A program made the position numbers and the translations under genes. Positions 1-10,608 of a stretch of 64,000 nt of DNA are shown here, in pieces; positions within the stretch are counted from its first letter, which is position 1, and the number at the start of each line of letters is the position of its first letter. The DNA is taken from contig NZ_LMMP01000003.1 of NCBI RefSeq assembly GCF_001422815.1, positions 264,185-328,184 of the forward strand, written 5' to 3'. The notes under the pieces are model-generated. The model searched no databases. It had not been told where the DNA came from and worked only from the letters and a program-made list of their open reading frames with translations. Source of the DNA: Methylobacterium sp. Leaf91 (GTDB lineage Bacteria > Pseudomonadota > Alphaproteobacteria > Rhizobiales > Beijerinckiaceae).

Positions 1-562
1 CGGCGACCCGGCGACACAAGTCGTCATCTTCATAGAACAGGAAGATGTTCGGATCGAACCCGCCCAGGTCGAGGAACAGGTCGCGCCGGATCATCAGGCA
101 GGCGCCCGACAGGAAGGGCGCACAGGCATCGCCCTCGGGCAAGGCGCGGTTGCCCGGCGGATTGGTCAGATAGGGCGCGAGCAGCGAGCGCGGCTGGTAG
201 AAGAAGCGCCCGTCCGGCTCCATCAGGCGCGGCGCCAGCAGCCCCGCATCGGGATACGCGGCGGCGGCCCGCAGCAGGGCATCGATCGCTCCTGCCTGAA
301 CCACGATGTCCGGGTTGAGAATGAGCACGCGCTCGGCACGCTCGGCGGCCCGGATCCCGATGGTATTGGCCCGACCGTAGCCCTCGTTGCGGAGGTTGCG
401 GACCACTTTTGCGCCGGCCGCCTCGGCGACGCTCGCCGAGGCATCACGGCTCGCATTGTCGACCACGACGGCAGGCACATGCTCCGCCGCCAGGGCCGCG
501 AGGCACGACGGAAGCGCATGGGCGCTGTCATGGGCGACGACGATGGCGACGAGGGAAGGCAT
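1..562 (-). CDS. Glycosyltransferase family 2 (partial, C-terminus off the window)
   Basis: About 187 N-terminal codons are visible. The protein starts MPSLVAIVVAHDS, typical of a GT-A fold, followed by the nucleotide-sugar region VVVDNASRD. An NPD metal-site motif (ILNPDIVV) lies near residue 80, with GACLMIRR and FYEDDDLCRR towards the cut end. This pattern fits the WbbL-like rhamnosyltransferase subgroup of GT2, which adds sugars to lipopolysaccharide or exopolysaccharide at the cytoplasmic membrane. The sugar and acceptor cannot be told. The start at 562 is the first ATG after aspS, whose stop lies 24 bases upstream, so the two may be co-transcribed. Confidence 0.85.
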   Translation of the reverse strand, partial: MPSLVAIVVAHDSAHALPSCLAALAAEHVPAVVVDNASRDASASVAEAAGAKVVRNLRNEGYGRANTIGIRAAERAERVLILNPDIVVQAGAIDALLRAAAAYPDAGLLAPRLMEPDGRFFYQPRSLLAPYLTNPPGNRALPEGDACAPFLSGACLMIRRDLFLDLGGFDPNIFLFYEDDDLCRRVA

Positions 563-586
563 CGTGGCCGGACGCGCAGAGGTTCC

Positions 587-2401
587 TCAGCCCTGCTTCT
601 CCGGCAGGTTGAGACGGATGTGGAGCTCGCGCAGCTGCTTCGGAGTCGCCTCGGCAGGGGCGCCCATCATCAGATCCTCGGCGCGCTGGTTCATCGGGAA
701 CAGCACCACCTCGCGCAGGTTCTGCTCGCCGCAGAGCAGCATGACGATGCGGTCGATTCCCGGTGCGATGCCGCCGTGCGGCGGGGCGCCGAGTTTCAGG
801 GCATTGAGCATGCCGCCGAACTTCTCCTCCAGCACCTCCTGGCCGTAACCGGCCAGACCGAAGGCCTTCTCCATCACCTCGGGGCGGTGGTTACGGATCG
901 CGCCGGAGGACAGCTCCGTGCCGTTGCAGACGATGTCGTACTGGAACGCCTTGATGCCGAGGATCTTCTCGGACTCGCTCGGATCGAGGGCGAGGAACTC
1001 CTCGCGGTCGAAATTCGGCATCGAGAACGGGTTGTGGGAGAAGTCGATCCGCTTCTCGTCCTCGTTCCACTCGTACATCGGGAAGTCGGTGATCCAGCAG
1101 AACGCGTACTGATCCTTGTCGGAGAGGTTCAGCTCGTCCGCGATGCGGATGCGGGCCTTACCGGCCAGAGCCGCGGCCTTCGCCTCGGTGCCGGCGGAGA
1201 AGAACACGGCGTCGCCGGCCTTCGTGCCGGTCTTTTCGCGGATGAGGGCCTGGATCTCCGAAGGGATGAACTTGGCGATCGGGCCCTTGCCGGTGACCGT
1301 GCCGTTGTCGTCCTCGAAGATGATGTAGCCGAGGCCCGGCGCGCCCTCGGTGCGGGCGAAGTCGTTGAGCTTGTCGAAGAACGAGCGCGACTGCGTCGCC
1401 GCCCCCGTCGCCGGGATGGCGCGAACCACGCCGCCGGACTTGATCACGCCCTTGAAGGCCTTGAACTCGACCTCGTCGCGAGCGAATTCGTCCGTCACGT
1501 CGGCGATGATCAGCGGATTGCGAAGATCGGGCTTGTCGACGCCGTATTTCAGCATCGCCTCGGCATAGGGGATGCGCGGGAAGGTCTCGGTGACCCGCTT
1601 GCCTTCGGCGAATTCCTTGAAGACGTCGCGCAGGACCGGCTCCACCGACTGGAACACGTCCTCCTGGGTGACGAAGCTCATCTCGATGTCGAGCTGGTAG
1701 AACTCGCCCGGCGAGCGGTCGGCGCGGGCATCCTCGTCGCGAAAACACGGCGCGATCTGGAAGTAGCGGTCGAAGCCGGCGATCATCGTCAGCTGCTTGA
1801 ACTGCTGCGGCGCCTGCGGCAGCGCGTAGAACTTGCCGGGATGCACGCGGGACGGCACCAGATAGTCACGCGCGCCTTCCGGGCTGGAGGCGGTGAGGAT
1901 GGGTGTCTGGAACTCGAAGAAGCCGCCCTCGCGCATGCGGCGGCGGAGCGAATCGATGATCGCGCCGCGCTTCATGATGTTGGCGTGCAGCTTGTCACGG
2001 CGAAGATCGAGGAAGCGATACTTGAGCCGCGTCTCCTCCGGGTATTCCTGGTCGCCGAAGACCGGCACCGGCAATTCGCCGGCGGGGCCGAGAACCTCGA
2101 TGTCGTCGATATAGACCTCCACCGTTCCGGTGGGCAGGTCGGCATTCTCGGTTCCCGCAGGGCGCGTGCGCACGCGGCCGTCGATGCGGATCACCCATTC
2201 CGAGCGGGCGAGGTTAGCGGTCTTGAACGCCTTCGAATCGGAGTCGACCACGCATTGGGTGCGACCGTAATGGTCGCGCAGATCGATGAAGAGCACGCCG
2301 CCATGATCGCGGATGCGATGGCACCAGCCGGAAAGGCGAACGGTCTCGCCGACGTCGGACGGGCGGAGCGCCCCGCAGGTATGGGTACGATAACGGTGCA
2401 T
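587..2401 (-). CDS. aspS: Aspartyl-tRNA synthetase
   Basis: A class II aminoacyl-tRNA synthetase of 604 residues that charges tRNA-Asp. An N-terminal OB-fold anticodon-binding domain covers about residues 1-105 and begins [10 protein letters not shown], with [11 protein letters not shown] typical of AspRS. Motif 2 is [10 protein letters not shown], and motif 3 is seen as [12 protein letters not shown] near the C-terminus; a bacterial-type GAD insertion lies between. The ATG at 2401 is chosen because the open frame upstream of it has no AspRS similarity. Many alphaproteobacterial AspRS enzymes are non-discriminating and also make Asp-tRNA-Asn for GatCAB; whether this one does cannot be read here. 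Confidence 0.97.
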   Translation of the reverse strand: MHRYRTHTCGALRPSDVGETVRLSGWCHRIRDHGGVLFIDLRDHYGRTQCVVDSDSKAFKTANLARSEWVIRIDGRVRTRPAGTENADLPTGTVEVYIDDIEVLGPAGELPVPVFGDQEYPEETRLKYRFLDLRRDKLHANIMKRGAIIDSLRRRMREGGFFEFQTPILTASSPEGARDYLVPSRVHPGKFYALPQAPQQFKQLTMIAGFDRYFQIAPCFRDEDARADRSPGEFYQLDIEMSFVTQEDVFQSVEPVLRDVFKEFAEGKRVTETFPRIPYAEAMLKYGVDKPDLRNPLIIADVTDEFARDEVEFKAFKGVIKSGGVVRAIPATGAATQSRSFFDKLNDFARTEGAPGLGYIIFEDDNGTVTGKGPIAKFIPSEIQALIREKTGTKAGDAVFFSAGTEAKAAALAGKARIRIADELNLSDKDQYAFCWITDFPMYEWNEDEKRIDFSHNPFSMPNFDREEFLALDPSESEKILGIKAFQYDIVCNGTELSSGAIRNHRPEVMEKAFGLAGYGQEVLEEKFGGMLNALKLGAPPHGGIAPGIDRIVMLLCGEQNLREVVLFPMNQRAEDLMMGAPAEATPKQLRELHIRLNLPEKQG

Positions 2402-2589
2402 GACGGGCTCTTCAGATTGAGCGGCGCACCATTCACGCGAGGGCGGGCAAGTCAAGGCGAAGGCGATCTTACGCCACGCGGCGGAGCCCGTAGGCGGGAG
2501 CGGGGACGAGCCCGGAACGGGCATCGTCGAGGCCCTGGAGACGAGGGCGGGACCTTTCGGAAACGAGGGTGAATCCCCATATCAGCTCC

Positions 2590-3009
2590 ATGAATGCAAA
2601 CGCATTTTTCGATATTCTGAACGAGGCTGCCGCCGCTCCTGCCGAACGCCGGAAGACTGCCGAACAGGGCGAACACAAGCCCGGCGCGTGGCAGGTTCTG
2701 CCGCTCGAAGGCCGCTACGAGATCGTCTACGAGGATTCCCGTGGCCTCTGGAGCACGCGGAGCCTGAGCGCGCGAGAGTTGAGGCTCGGACCCGGCCGGA
2801 CGCTGCTGGGCGGTATCGACCGCGCACGCGGCGGCTATCGCGGCTTTCGGGTGGACCGGATCCGGCGCCTGTCCGAGGAAGGCGGCCCCCGGATGAATGC
2901 CGGCATCCTCGACTGGCTTCTCGCCCGTGCCGAGGCCCAGAGGCGCGAGCGTGCCGAACTGGTGCGCAGCCTCGCTCGCCGGAACCGGTCCCGCAAGCGT
3001 GCCGCCTGA
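2590..3009 (+). CDS. Small WYL-like domain protein
   Basis: A basic protein of about 139 residues. Its middle part, roughly residues 25-80, reads as a beta-rich stretch (GRYEIVYEDSRG, then GGYRGFRVDRIRRL) resembling the WYL fold, which senses ligands or nucleic acid in many bacterial regulators. The C-terminus is Arg-rich (RRNRSRKRAA) and could contact nucleic acid. There is no HTH, so this is not a complete WYL transcription factor. The ATG at 2590 is preferred; a GTG at 2569 would add seven residues. It lies between divergent aspS and forward rnd. The WYL call is a judgement by eye. Confidence 0.6.
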   Translation: MNANAFFDILNEAAAAPAERRKTAEQGEHKPGAWQVLPLEGRYEIVYEDSRGLWSTRSLSARELRLGPGRTLLGGIDRARGGYRGFRVDRIRRLSEEGGPRMNAGILDWLLARAEAQRRERAELVRSLARRNRSRKRAA

Positions 3010-3103
3010 CGAGGCAAGTGCAGCACGGGATGTCGGGGATAGGCGCGCGCGGCGCGAGATACGATCTCGCCTCACGCGTCAACCTCCGATATAGCCGGCT
3101 CTC

Positions 3104-4255
3104 ATGGACCTCATAGCTACCACGCCGGCCCTCGCCGAGGCTTGCAGCCGTTTCGCCGGACAGCCGTTCGTTACCGTCGACACGGAGTTCATGCGGGAGA
3201 CGACCTACTACCCCAAGCTCTGCCTCATCCAGATGGCGGGGCCGGACGGGTCGGGCGTGCTCGTCGACCCGTTGTCTCCCGATATCGACCTCGCGCCATT
3301 CTTCGCGCTGATGGCCGACGAGAGCGTGGTCAAGGTGTTCCACTCGGCACGCCAGGATCTCGAGATCATCTGGCTGCTCGGCGGGCTGCTGCCGCAGCCG
3401 TTCTTCGATACGCAGGTCGCCGCCATGGTCTGCGGCTACGGCGACTCGGTCTCCTACGAGCAGCTGGTCAACGACGTCGCCAAGGCCAAGATCGACAAGT
3501 CGTCCCGCTTCACCGACTGGTCGCGCCGTCCGCTCTCGGACGCCCAGTCGAGCTACGCCCTCTCCGACGTGACCCATCTGGTGACGATCTACGAGGTGCT
3601 GGCCGGCAAGCTTCTCTCCACCGATCGCGGCGAGTGGCTCGACGAGGAAATGAGCGTCCTGACCTCGCCGGAAACCTACAAGGCCGACCCGGCCCAGGCC
3701 TGGCGCCGGCTCTCGGGCCGCATGCGCAAGCCGCGCGAGATCGCGGTTCTGGCCGAGGTGGCGGCTTGGCGCGAACGCGAGGCCCAGACCCGCAACGTGC
3801 CGCGCGGGCGAATCCTCAAGGACGAGGCGGTGATCGACATCGCCACCTCCGCGCCTCGCAGCGTCGAGGCCCTGGGACGCCTCCGCTCGATCCCGGCGGG
3901 TTTCGAACGCTCGCGCACCGGAGCCGACATCCTGGCCGCCGTGGAGCGCGGCTTTCAGCGTGACCTCTCCGAGATCGCCTTGCCCGAGCGCAGCCGGGGC
4001 CGGGGCGGCAACGGCGCCGTGGTCGAATTGCTGAAGGTCCTGCTCAAGGCGGTCTGCGAGGCCGAGGACGTGGCGCCCAAGATCGTCGCCACGATGGATG
4101 ACCTCGAAGCGATCGCGGAAGACGACGAGGCCGACATCGCGGTGCTGCAGGGATGGCGCCGGACGCTGTTCGGCGAGAAGGCGCTTGCCCTCAAGGCAGG
4201 CCGCCTGGCCCTCTCGGCCCAGGGTGGGCGGATCGTGGTGCGCGCGCTGGATTGA
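3104..4255 (+). CDS. rnd: Ribonuclease D
   Basis: A 383-residue 3'-5' exoribonuclease involved in tRNA 3' maturation and RNA turnover. The DEDD catalytic residues are visible: [10 protein letters not shown] near residue 25, [11 protein letters not shown] near residue 80, and the third block [13 protein letters not shown] near residue 150. A helical HRDC-type region follows at about 210-290 ([12 protein letters not shown]). Length and domain order match the family. The downstream gene is convergent on the opposite strand, with a GC-rich hairpin between the two stops. Confidence 0.96.
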   Translation: MDLIATTPALAEACSRFAGQPFVTVDTEFMRETTYYPKLCLIQMAGPDGSGVLVDPLSPDIDLAPFFALMADESVVKVFHSARQDLEIIWLLGGLLPQPFFDTQVAAMVCGYGDSVSYEQLVNDVAKAKIDKSSRFTDWSRRPLSDAQSSYALSDVTHLVTIYEVLAGKLLSTDRGEWLDEEMSVLTSPETYKADPAQAWRRLSGRMRKPREIAVLAEVAAWREREAQTRNVPRGRILKDEAVIDIATSAPRSVEALGRLRSIPAGFERSRTGADILAAVERGFQRDLSEIALPERSRGRGGNGAVVELLKVLLKAVCEAEDVAPKIVATMDDLEAIAEDDEADIAVLQGWRRTLFGEKALALKAGRLALSAQGGRIVVRALD

Positions 4256-4289
4256 TCCAGGCCTCGCGTCCCCCCCGCCTGGGGAAGGG

Positions 4290-4307
4290 GAGCCGCATGC
4301 GCGGCTC
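4290..4307. terminator. GC-rich hairpin between convergent genes
   Basis: A perfect 7-bp inverted repeat, GAGCCGC / GCGGCTC, with a 4-base loop lies in the 60-bp gap between the ends of rnd and the reverse-strand exported protein. No T-run follows on either strand, so intrinsic termination is only suggested by position. Confidence 0.4.
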
Positions 4308-4315
4308 GCCCGTCC

Positions 4316-6163
4316 TCAATTCGCCTTCGCGCTGACGTCCAACCTGTCGAGCACGGCACCCGGCGTCGGGGCCGCACTGAATTCGAGCATGCCGATGCCG
4401 CCGGCATTCTTCGCCTTGGCGCTGAGCAGGAACGTGCCCGGCCGGGTCACGAACTGGCCCAGAGCCGCGCCGATGGCCTTGGCGCCGGCGGAATTGCCGA
4501 GGATCGCCGGAACGCCGAACGTGGTCGCGGTCACGTATTCCTGGGTCAGTTCCTCCGGCTTGAGGCTCAGGCTCTTCGACTGAGAGGCGATGAAGCGCTC
4601 GAACAGGCCGCTATTCTCGATCCGCAGGTCGAGGGTCTTGGCAGTCGCCCCCAGCATGGCGAAGGTCGAGACGCTCGGATCCGGGTCGAACACCGCCGGG
4701 CCGATACCGCCCAGGATGCCGTTGACCTTCACGCTGCCCATGTCCTTGCCCGACACCGACACCTCGCTGAAGGAGAGTTCCTTGGCGGCCTCGTTCCAGG
4801 CCGTGTCGGCGACGACGTTCAGGTCGAGGTCGCGATAGCCGTAAGCGCCGAGGGAGCCGAGCCCCGGAATTCCGGCCACCGCCGTAGCGGGCAGGGTGAG
4901 TCCCGAGAGGGTGGCCCGGCCGGTGGTCGGCAGGCCGTCGCGCAGCGGCCCGAAGGCGAAGGCACCGTCACGCAGGCCGATCTGCGTGGGAGCCGTCGCG
5001 ACGGGGGGGAGCGCGGGAGCAGCAGCGGGCTTGCCAGCAGAATTGCCGGGGGGCTTCGGCGCGGCGGGTGCCCCGTCCGGCGGCAGGTCGAGGCGCAGGT
5101 CCTTCACTGCCAGGGTGCCGAGCACCGGAGTCATCTGCCGCAGATCCGCTTCGGTCGGCTCCCCGGCCTGAGCCGAGAGCTTCCGCATGGCCGCCACGGT
5201 CGGAGCGAAGGAGAAGCCCGCGAAGGACATACGCGAGAGCTTGCCACTGGCTTCGCCCGCCGTGAAGCCGAGATCCTCGAAGGTCAGGTTTCCGGAGGTG
5301 AAGGCCATGCGTCCCATGGTTATCGCCATGGGTTCACCGTCATGGGTCTGATTGACCGTGAGCCCGCTGGCCTGGAACGAGCCGACGGAGAACCCGTCCA
5401 TCAGGTCCGCCACGGTTCCGAGGATCCGCGCCTTGTCGGCGGAGGCGGGCTGTGTCGGGTCCACACGGGACATCGCCTCCAGCGCGCCCGTCCATGTCGC
5501 GGGAATCTGTCGGCCGCTGACGTCGCTACCCTCGAGACGGGCGATCTTCACCAGAGTGCCCTCGGCCTCCATCACAATGTCGGCGGCCGAGAAATTGCCG
5601 TAGATCCGGAGCATCGGGCTCTTGGCTTCGCCTGCCTCGCCGTAAAGCCGCGCCATCGCGGCGAGATCGACGTCCTTCATGTCGATGCGGCCGTAACTGG
5701 CGCTGTGTCTCGCCTCACCCCCATCCTCCGCCGCCGTCACCCCAGCGGCACTCGCCTGGGCGATACGGCCGCCGCGCACGTCCTTGGCCGTCACGTCGCG
5801 ATAGGTCGCCGTCTGGGCCTTGGTACCGATCCGGGTCTCGGAACGAAGCTCCGGGATCACGATGCTGGCAGCATCGAACTTGGCCAGACGCGCGGCCAGA
5901 GGCTCGGGGCCGGATTTCAGGAGAGCGAGCAGATCGTCCTTCGTCAGACGCGTACCGCTGACGATGACCTGCGGTGCGGTGAGGGTCGTACCACCGAACG
6001 TCATCGTCACGTTCTGGAGCGTGACGTCCTGCACGGCGGACGCCGCCTCCTGGGCCGTGGCCGGCAATGGGCCCATCGGGCCACCTCCGCCAAGGGCAAG
6101 GAGGGCACAGACCGAAAGGCTGGCCGCCCGCATGAGGAAGGGACGGCCTTGTGGGACGTTCAT
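4316..6163 (-). CDS. Unidentified exported protein, 615 residues
   Basis: No family recognised. The N-terminus has a hydrophobic signal sequence (MRAASLSVCALLALGG) ending near an ATAQEA cleavage-like site, so the protein is probably periplasmic or outer-membrane facing. The body is made of repeating short beta-like units such as VTLQNVTMTFGG, GRIDMKDVDLAAMARLYGE and LTFEDLGFTAGE, which recall AsmA-like or beta-helical bridge proteins, but this is weak. A Pro/Ala-rich linker of about 30 residues lies near residues 365-395 and separates two halves that each carry similar units. A second ATG at 6133 would start right at the signal sequence and may be the true start. It lies 130 bases downstream of erpA on the same strand. 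Confidence 0.8.
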   Translation of the reverse strand: MNVPQGRPFLMRAASLSVCALLALGGGGPMGPLPATAQEAASAVQDVTLQNVTMTFGGTTLTAPQVIVSGTRLTKDDLLALLKSGPEPLAARLAKFDAASIVIPELRSETRIGTKAQTATYRDVTAKDVRGGRIAQASAAGVTAAEDGGEARHSASYGRIDMKDVDLAAMARLYGEAGEAKSPMLRIYGNFSAADIVMEAEGTLVKIARLEGSDVSGRQIPATWTGALEAMSRVDPTQPASADKARILGTVADLMDGFSVGSFQASGLTVNQTHDGEPMAITMGRMAFTSGNLTFEDLGFTAGEASGKLSRMSFAGFSFAPTVAAMRKLSAQAGEPTEADLRQMTPVLGTLAVKDLRLDLPPDGAPAAPKPPGNSAGKPAAAPALPPVATAPTQIGLRDGAFAFGPLRDGLPTTGRATLSGLTLPATAVAGIPGLGSLGAYGYRDLDLNVVADTAWNEAAKELSFSEVSVSGKDMGSVKVNGILGGIGPAVFDPDPSVSTFAMLGATAKTLDLRIENSGLFERFIASQSKSLSLKPEELTQEYVTATTFGVPAILGNSAGAKAIGAALGQFVTRPGTFLLSAKAKNAGGIGMLEFSAAPTPGAVLDRLDVSAKAN

Positions 6164-6293
6164 GAGCAGATCCGGGGCGCTGCGGAAAAGGCGCTTCGTG
6201 CAACGGTGCCGCGCCGAACCGCATCCGTGCCGCAGTTTCCGCGGCGAGGCAATCGCGCTGCCGCACGCCGCGATGTGACGGAAAGACGATGGC

Positions 6294-6620
6294 TCAGAGC
6301 GAGAACGACGTACCGCAGCCGCAGGAGGCCGTGACCTGAGGGTTCTCGATCTTGAAGGACTGGCCGATCAGGTCGTTGGCGAAATCGATGGTCGAGCCGC
6401 TCATGTATTCGAGGGACACAGGGTCGACGAGGACGGTCGCGCCATCCCGTTCGATCACCATGTCGTCATCGGCGCGGGAGCGCTCGATGTCGAAGGCATA
6501 GGAGAAGCCCGAGCAGCCGCCACCATTGACGCTGATCCGCAGGGACGCACCGGGAGGCTCGGTCCCCATGATCTCGTTGATGCGCTTGGCCGCGCGGGGG
6601 GTCAGGGTAATGTCGGCCAT
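6294..6620 (-). CDS. erpA: Iron-sulfur cluster insertion protein (HesB/IscA/ErpA family)
   Basis: A 108-residue A-type carrier that delivers Fe-S clusters to apoproteins. The three conserved cysteines are present: GGGCSGF near residue 37 and the C-terminal CGCGTSFSL. The start [14 protein letters not shown] is standard for the family. It is divergent from dgt, an arrangement common in Rhizobiales. The open frame continues upstream of the chosen ATG across the intergenic promoter, but that extension has no similarity to the family. ErpA rather than IscA or SufA is preferred because no isc or suf genes are adjacent. Confidence 0.93.
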   Translation of the reverse strand: MADITLTPRAAKRINEIMGTEPPGASLRISVNGGGCSGFSYAFDIERSRADDDMVIERDGATVLVDPVSLEYMSGSTIDFANDLIGQSFKIENPQVTASCGCGTSFSL

Positions 6621-6668
6621 CGTGATGCTCTTGGGTTCTCGTCGATTGCCAGAAGCGCTAGCCCACAC

Positions 6669-6697
6669 AAGATATGCGCCGTAGAGACGCGCTGCAA
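6669..6697 (-). promoter_or_regulatory. Candidate sigma-70-type promoter for erpA
   Basis: Read on the reverse strand, TTGCAG (-35) and TATCTT (-10) are separated by 17 bases, and the -10 ends 49 bases before the erpA ATG. The hexamers are a fair match to the housekeeping consensus. It is a prediction by eye only. Confidence 0.4.
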
Positions 6698-6719
6698 CGC
6701 GGTAGGAGCCTGGCGCGCA

Positions 6720-7988
6720 ATGACGGGTTCGGGAGGTGACGTGCGGCACAGGGGCGAACGCTGGCGGGCGCGCTACGCCACCGATCCGGCAGCCACGCGC
6801 GGGCGGCTGATCCCGGAGGCGGTCTCGCCCACCCGCAGCGACTTCCAGCGCGACCGCGACCGGATCATCCATTCGGCCGCCTTCCGGCGCCTGAAGCACA
6901 AGACCCAGGTCTTCGTCCATCACGAGGGCGACCATTACCGGACCCGCCTCACCCATACGCTCGAAGTCAGCCAGATCGCACGGGCCCTCGCCCGTGCCCT
7001 CGGCCTCGACGAGGATCTCGCGGAGGCGCTGGCGCTGTCCCACGACCTCGGCCACACCTGTTTCGGGCATACCGGCGAGGACGCCCTCGATGCGCTGACG
7101 AAAGGCCATGGCGGGTTCGACCACAATGCCCAGGCGCTGCGCATCGTGACCCGGCTCGAGCGGCGCTATGCCGGATTCGACGGGCTCAATCTCGCCTGGG
7201 AGACCCTGGAGGGCCTCGTCAAGCACAACGGGCCTCTGCTGACGCCCGAGGGAGCCCCGACCGCGCGCTGGGCCGAGCGGGGGATTCCCGCCGCGATCCT
7301 CGAATACGACGCCGTTCACGATCTCGAACTCGGCCGCTTCGCCGGACCGGAAGCGCAGGCGGCGGCGCTGGCCGACGACATCGCCTATGACAGCCACGAC
7401 CTCGATGACGGCCTGCGCGCCGGTCTGTTCGAACTCTCCGACCTGGAAGAGGTGCCGTTCCTCGCCAAGCTGATGGAGGAGATCGACGCCCTGCATCCGG
7501 GGCTGGAACCCTCGCGAAAGATCCACGAACTGGCGCGTCGCGTCATTACCCGCTTCGTCGAGGACGTGATCGCGGAGAGTACGCGCCGGATCGAAGTCCT
7601 GGCGCCGATGTCGGTAGAGGACATCCGTGGTGCATCGGCACCGGTCGTCGCCTTCTCACCGGCGCTGGCGGAGGCGGACACGACGATCAAGCGCTTCCTC
7701 TACGCGCGGATGTACCGCCACCCGAGCGTGCTGGCGGTGCGGGCGCAGGCCGACATCATCGTCGCGGATCTGTTCGGCGCCTTCACGGCGAACCCGGCAG
7801 CCATGCCCGAGGAATGGCGGGTCGGGCTCGATGGCGCAGGGGGGGGGCGCATCGCCCGCCGGGTCGCCGACTACATCGCCGGCATGACCGACACTTACGC
7901 CGTGCTCGCCCACAAGCGCCTGTTCGCGACGACGCCGGACCTGCACTGGAGCCCGGAGAGCCGGGGCCTGCCGCTGGCGGAAGGATAG
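6720..7988 (+). CDS. dgt: dGTPase-like triphosphohydrolase
   Basis: A 422-residue HD-domain deoxynucleotide triphosphohydrolase that removes triphosphate from dNTPs. Metal-binding residues are visible as [13 protein letters not shown] near residue 75 and [15 protein letters not shown] near residue 105. A third motif, [14 protein letters not shown], lies near residue 220. Length and the N-terminal block [17 protein letters not shown] fit the type 2 family common in alphaproteobacteria. It starts a long forward-strand gene run, and its order dgt ... argS is conserved in relatives. Confidence 0.93.
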   Translation: MTGSGGDVRHRGERWRARYATDPAATRGRLIPEAVSPTRSDFQRDRDRIIHSAAFRRLKHKTQVFVHHEGDHYRTRLTHTLEVSQIARALARALGLDEDLAEALALSHDLGHTCFGHTGEDALDALTKGHGGFDHNAQALRIVTRLERRYAGFDGLNLAWETLEGLVKHNGPLLTPEGAPTARWAERGIPAAILEYDAVHDLELGRFAGPEAQAAALADDIAYDSHDLDDGLRAGLFELSDLEEVPFLAKLMEEIDALHPGLEPSRKIHELARRVITRFVEDVIAESTRRIEVLAPMSVEDIRGASAPVVAFSPALAEADTTIKRFLYARMYRHPSVLAVRAQADIIVADLFGAFTANPAAMPEEWRVGLDGAGGGRIARRVADYIAGMTDTYAVLAHKRLFATTPDLHWSPESRGLPLAEG

Positions 7989-8011
7989 CGGCCGAGATTT
8001 CGGGACGATTC

Positions 8012-8599
8012 ATGCGCATCTGCTTCATCGGCGACAGTTTCGTGAACGGGGTCGGTGACGACACCTGTCTCGGATGGACGGGCCGTCTCTGTGCCGAGGC
8101 CCGCCGCGCCGGCTGGGACGTCACGCATTACAATCTGGGAATTCGCCGCGACACCAGCCTCGACATCCACCGCCGCTGGAGAAGCGAGGCCGAAGCCCGG
8201 CTGCCCGAGGGGCTGGACGGCCGGCTTGTCTTTTCGTTCGGCGCAAACGACTGCACGCTCGTCGATGGCCGAATCCGCGTCCCTCATGACCGCTCCCTCG
8301 ACACGGCGGAGAAGATTCTCGGAGACGCCGCCGGTTGGCGAAGAACCCTGATGATCGGTCCGCTTCCCGTCTGCGACGATCCAGCGACGGATGCGCGAAT
8401 TCAGGCTCTGTCGCGCGACATCACTCCTCTTTGCGCCCGACTCGATGTCCCGTTCCTGCCGGTCTTCGGCATGGCGACAGAATCCGACGCATGGACCAGC
8501 GAGGCTGCAGCGGGGGACGGAACGCACCCCAATGCCAAAGGCTACGCGGCTCTGGCCAGCGCCGTGTCCGACTGGGAAGCTTGGCGCGCCTGGTTCTGA
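8012..8599 (+). CDS. SGNH/GDSL-family hydrolase, cytoplasmic
   Basis: A 195-residue esterase/lipase-fold protein without a signal peptide. SGNH blocks are present: block I ICFIGDSFVNG with the nucleophile Ser at about residue 9, block III FSFGANDCT near residue 77, and block V DGTHPNAKGY near residue 170 with the Asp-His pair. The substrate is unknown. It lies 23 bases after dgt and ahead of argS, where relatives often have dgt next to argS, so it may be a local addition. The ATG at 8012 is right before the GDS block, which must be close to the N-terminus. Confidence 0.88.
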   Translation: MRICFIGDSFVNGVGDDTCLGWTGRLCAEARRAGWDVTHYNLGIRRDTSLDIHRRWRSEAEARLPEGLDGRLVFSFGANDCTLVDGRIRVPHDRSLDTAEKILGDAAGWRRTLMIGPLPVCDDPATDARIQALSRDITPLCARLDVPFLPVFGMATESDAWTSEAAAGDGTHPNAKGYAALASAVSDWEAWRAWF

Positions 8600-8720
8600 A
8601 TGTCCCTCACGGAACGTCCGATGTGCCGTTTTGAGCTGAGCGAGATCCGGCCGTGACGGGAGTTTGGCGACGCCTCGTGAAGCGCCGGGTCGATGAGGAG
8701 CCAGGAAGTGCGATGGGCGG

Positions 8721-8752
8721 CCTCCCGTGACACCTGCCTCCCGTGACACCTG
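8721..8752. repeat. 16-bp tandem direct repeat, two copies
   Basis: Two perfect adjacent copies of CCTCCCGTGACACCTG occur in the 233-bp gap between the SGNH hydrolase and argS. No third full copy is present. It may be a slippage duplication or a binding site. Confidence 0.7.
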
Positions 8753-8832
8753 CCCCCCGCGTTGGTATGCCGCCGCATTGAGGCGCAAGCCGTCGTGACG
8801 ATGCGGCATGGCGCGAGCGGAATAGATATCCC

Positions 8833-10578
8833 ATGAACATCTTCGCCACCTTCGAGGCGCGCGTGCGCGAAGCGCTCGAGAGCCTGACCCGGTCCGGGAC
8901 GCTGCCCGAGGGGCTCGATCTCTCCCGCGTGGTGGTCGAGCCGCCGCGCGACGCCACGCACGGCGACCTCGCCACCAATGCCGCCCTGGTCCTCGCCAAG
9001 GAGGCCCGGACCAATCCGAAGGCGCTCGGGGAAGCGCTGGCGGCGGAGCTCCGGCAGGATCCCCGCGTGGTCGAGGCGAGCGTGGCCGGACCGGGCTTCA
9101 TCAACCTGCGCCTGACGCCCGAGACCTATCACGAGGTCGTGCGTGCCGCGCTCGGCGAGGGCACCGAGTATGGCCGCGCCCGCATGTGCGGCGGCAAGGT
9201 CAACATCGAATACGTCTCGGCCAACCCCACCGGACCGATGCATGTGGGCCATGGTCGCGGGGCGGTATTCGGCGACGCGCTGGCGAACCTGCTCGTGGCG
9301 GCCGGCCGCGACGTGACGCGCGAGTACTACATCAACGATGCCGGCGCGCAGGTCGACGTGCTCGCCCGGTCCGCGTTCCTGCGCTACCGCGAGGCCCTGG
9401 GCGAAGAGGTCGGCCCTGTGCCCGAAGGCCTCTATCCCGGCGACTATCTCGTGCCGGTGGGCAAGGCGCTCGCCGAGAAGCACGGACGCGCGCTCCTCGA
9501 CGCGCCGGAATCCGACTGGCTGCCGCAGGTGCGGGCGGATGCCATCGCCGCGATGATGGACCTGATCCGGGGCGATCTCGCCCGGCTCGGCATCCACCAT
9601 GACGTGTTCTTCTCCGAAGCTACCCTCAAGGAGGCGGTGCCCGTCCTCCTGGCGGAACTCCGCGCAAAAGGTCTCGTCTACGAGGGCCGGCTTCCGCCGC
9701 CGAAGGGCCAGCTTCCCGAGGATTGGGAGGACCGCGAGCAGACCCTGTTCCGCACGGTGGAGTTCGGCGACGACGTCGACCGGCCGCTGCTGAAATCGGA
9801 CGGCTCGTTCACCTATTTCGCCTCCGACATCGCCTATCACCGCGACAAGATCCGGCGCGGCGCCACGGACCTGATCGACGTCCTCGGGGCCGATCACGGC
9901 GGCTACGTCAAGCGCATGCAGGCGGCGGTGAAGGCGGTGAGCGACGGCGACGCCACTCTCGACGTCAAGCTGTGCCAGCTCGTGCGTCTCCTGCGATCCG
10001 GCGAGCCGGTGAAGATGTCGAAGCGCGCGGGCGAGTTCATCACCCTTGCCGAGGTGGTCGACGAAGTCGGCCGCGACGCGATCCGTTTCATGATGCTCTA
10101 CCGCAAGAACGACGCGACCCTGGATTTCGACCTCGCCAAGGTGGTGGAGCAATCCAAGGACAACCCGGTCTTCTACGTCCAGTACGCCCATGCCCGCTGC
10201 GCCTCGGTGTTCCGGCAGGCAGGCGAGGCCATGCCGGACGAGGATTTTTCCGTCGCCGGCCTAGCCGACGCGGACCTGACGCTCCTTGCCGATTCCGCGG
10301 AAATCGAGATCATGCGGTTGATCGCCCAGTACCCCCGGGTGATCGAAGCGGCGGCTGCGGCGCACGAGCCACATCGTGTGGCATTCTACCTCTACGAGCT
10401 CGCAAGTTCCCTGCATGGTTTCTGGAACAAAGGCAAAGACCTGCCGCAATTACGGTTTATTAATCCAAACGACCGAAACTCGACACGGGCAAGACTGGCC
10501 CTCGTGGAGGCTTTGAGGGGCGTCGTCGCCTCCGGCCTCACGGTCTTGGGTGTCACCGCGCCGGATGAAATGCGGTGA
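8833..10578 (+). CDS. argS: Arginyl-tRNA synthetase
   Basis: A class I synthetase of 581 residues. The N-terminal Add-1 domain starts [15 protein letters not shown]. The HIGH motif is present as [10 protein letters not shown] near residue 138, preceded by [16 protein letters not shown]-like motif, [10 protein letters not shown], occurs near residue 395, and the helical anticodon-binding domain ends with the standard [15 protein letters not shown] block. Length matches bacterial ArgRS. It is followed after 30 bases by the SPOR-domain gene. Confidence 0.97.
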   Translation: MNIFATFEARVREALESLTRSGTLPEGLDLSRVVVEPPRDATHGDLATNAALVLAKEARTNPKALGEALAAELRQDPRVVEASVAGPGFINLRLTPETYHEVVRAALGEGTEYGRARMCGGKVNIEYVSANPTGPMHVGHGRGAVFGDALANLLVAAGRDVTREYYINDAGAQVDVLARSAFLRYREALGEEVGPVPEGLYPGDYLVPVGKALAEKHGRALLDAPESDWLPQVRADAIAAMMDLIRGDLARLGIHHDVFFSEATLKEAVPVLLAELRAKGLVYEGRLPPPKGQLPEDWEDREQTLFRTVEFGDDVDRPLLKSDGSFTYFASDIAYHRDKIRRGATDLIDVLGADHGGYVKRMQAAVKAVSDGDATLDVKLCQLVRLLRSGEPVKMSKRAGEFITLAEVVDEVGRDAIRFMMLYRKNDATLDFDLAKVVEQSKDNPVFYVQYAHARCASVFRQAGEAMPDEDFSVAGLADADLTLLADSAEIEIMRLIAQYPRVIEAAAAAHEPHRVAFYLYELASSLHGFWNKGKDLPQLRFINPNDRNSTRARLALVEALRGVVASGLTVLGVTAPDEMR

Positions 10579-10608
10579 GGTGATCTCGGCGTGAAGAGGA
10601 ATGCTGCC

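Noticed and set aside
479..2572. A 697-codon forward open frame opposite aspS
   Set aside because: AspRS on the other strand has all family motifs; the forward frame has none and is a codon-bias shadow.
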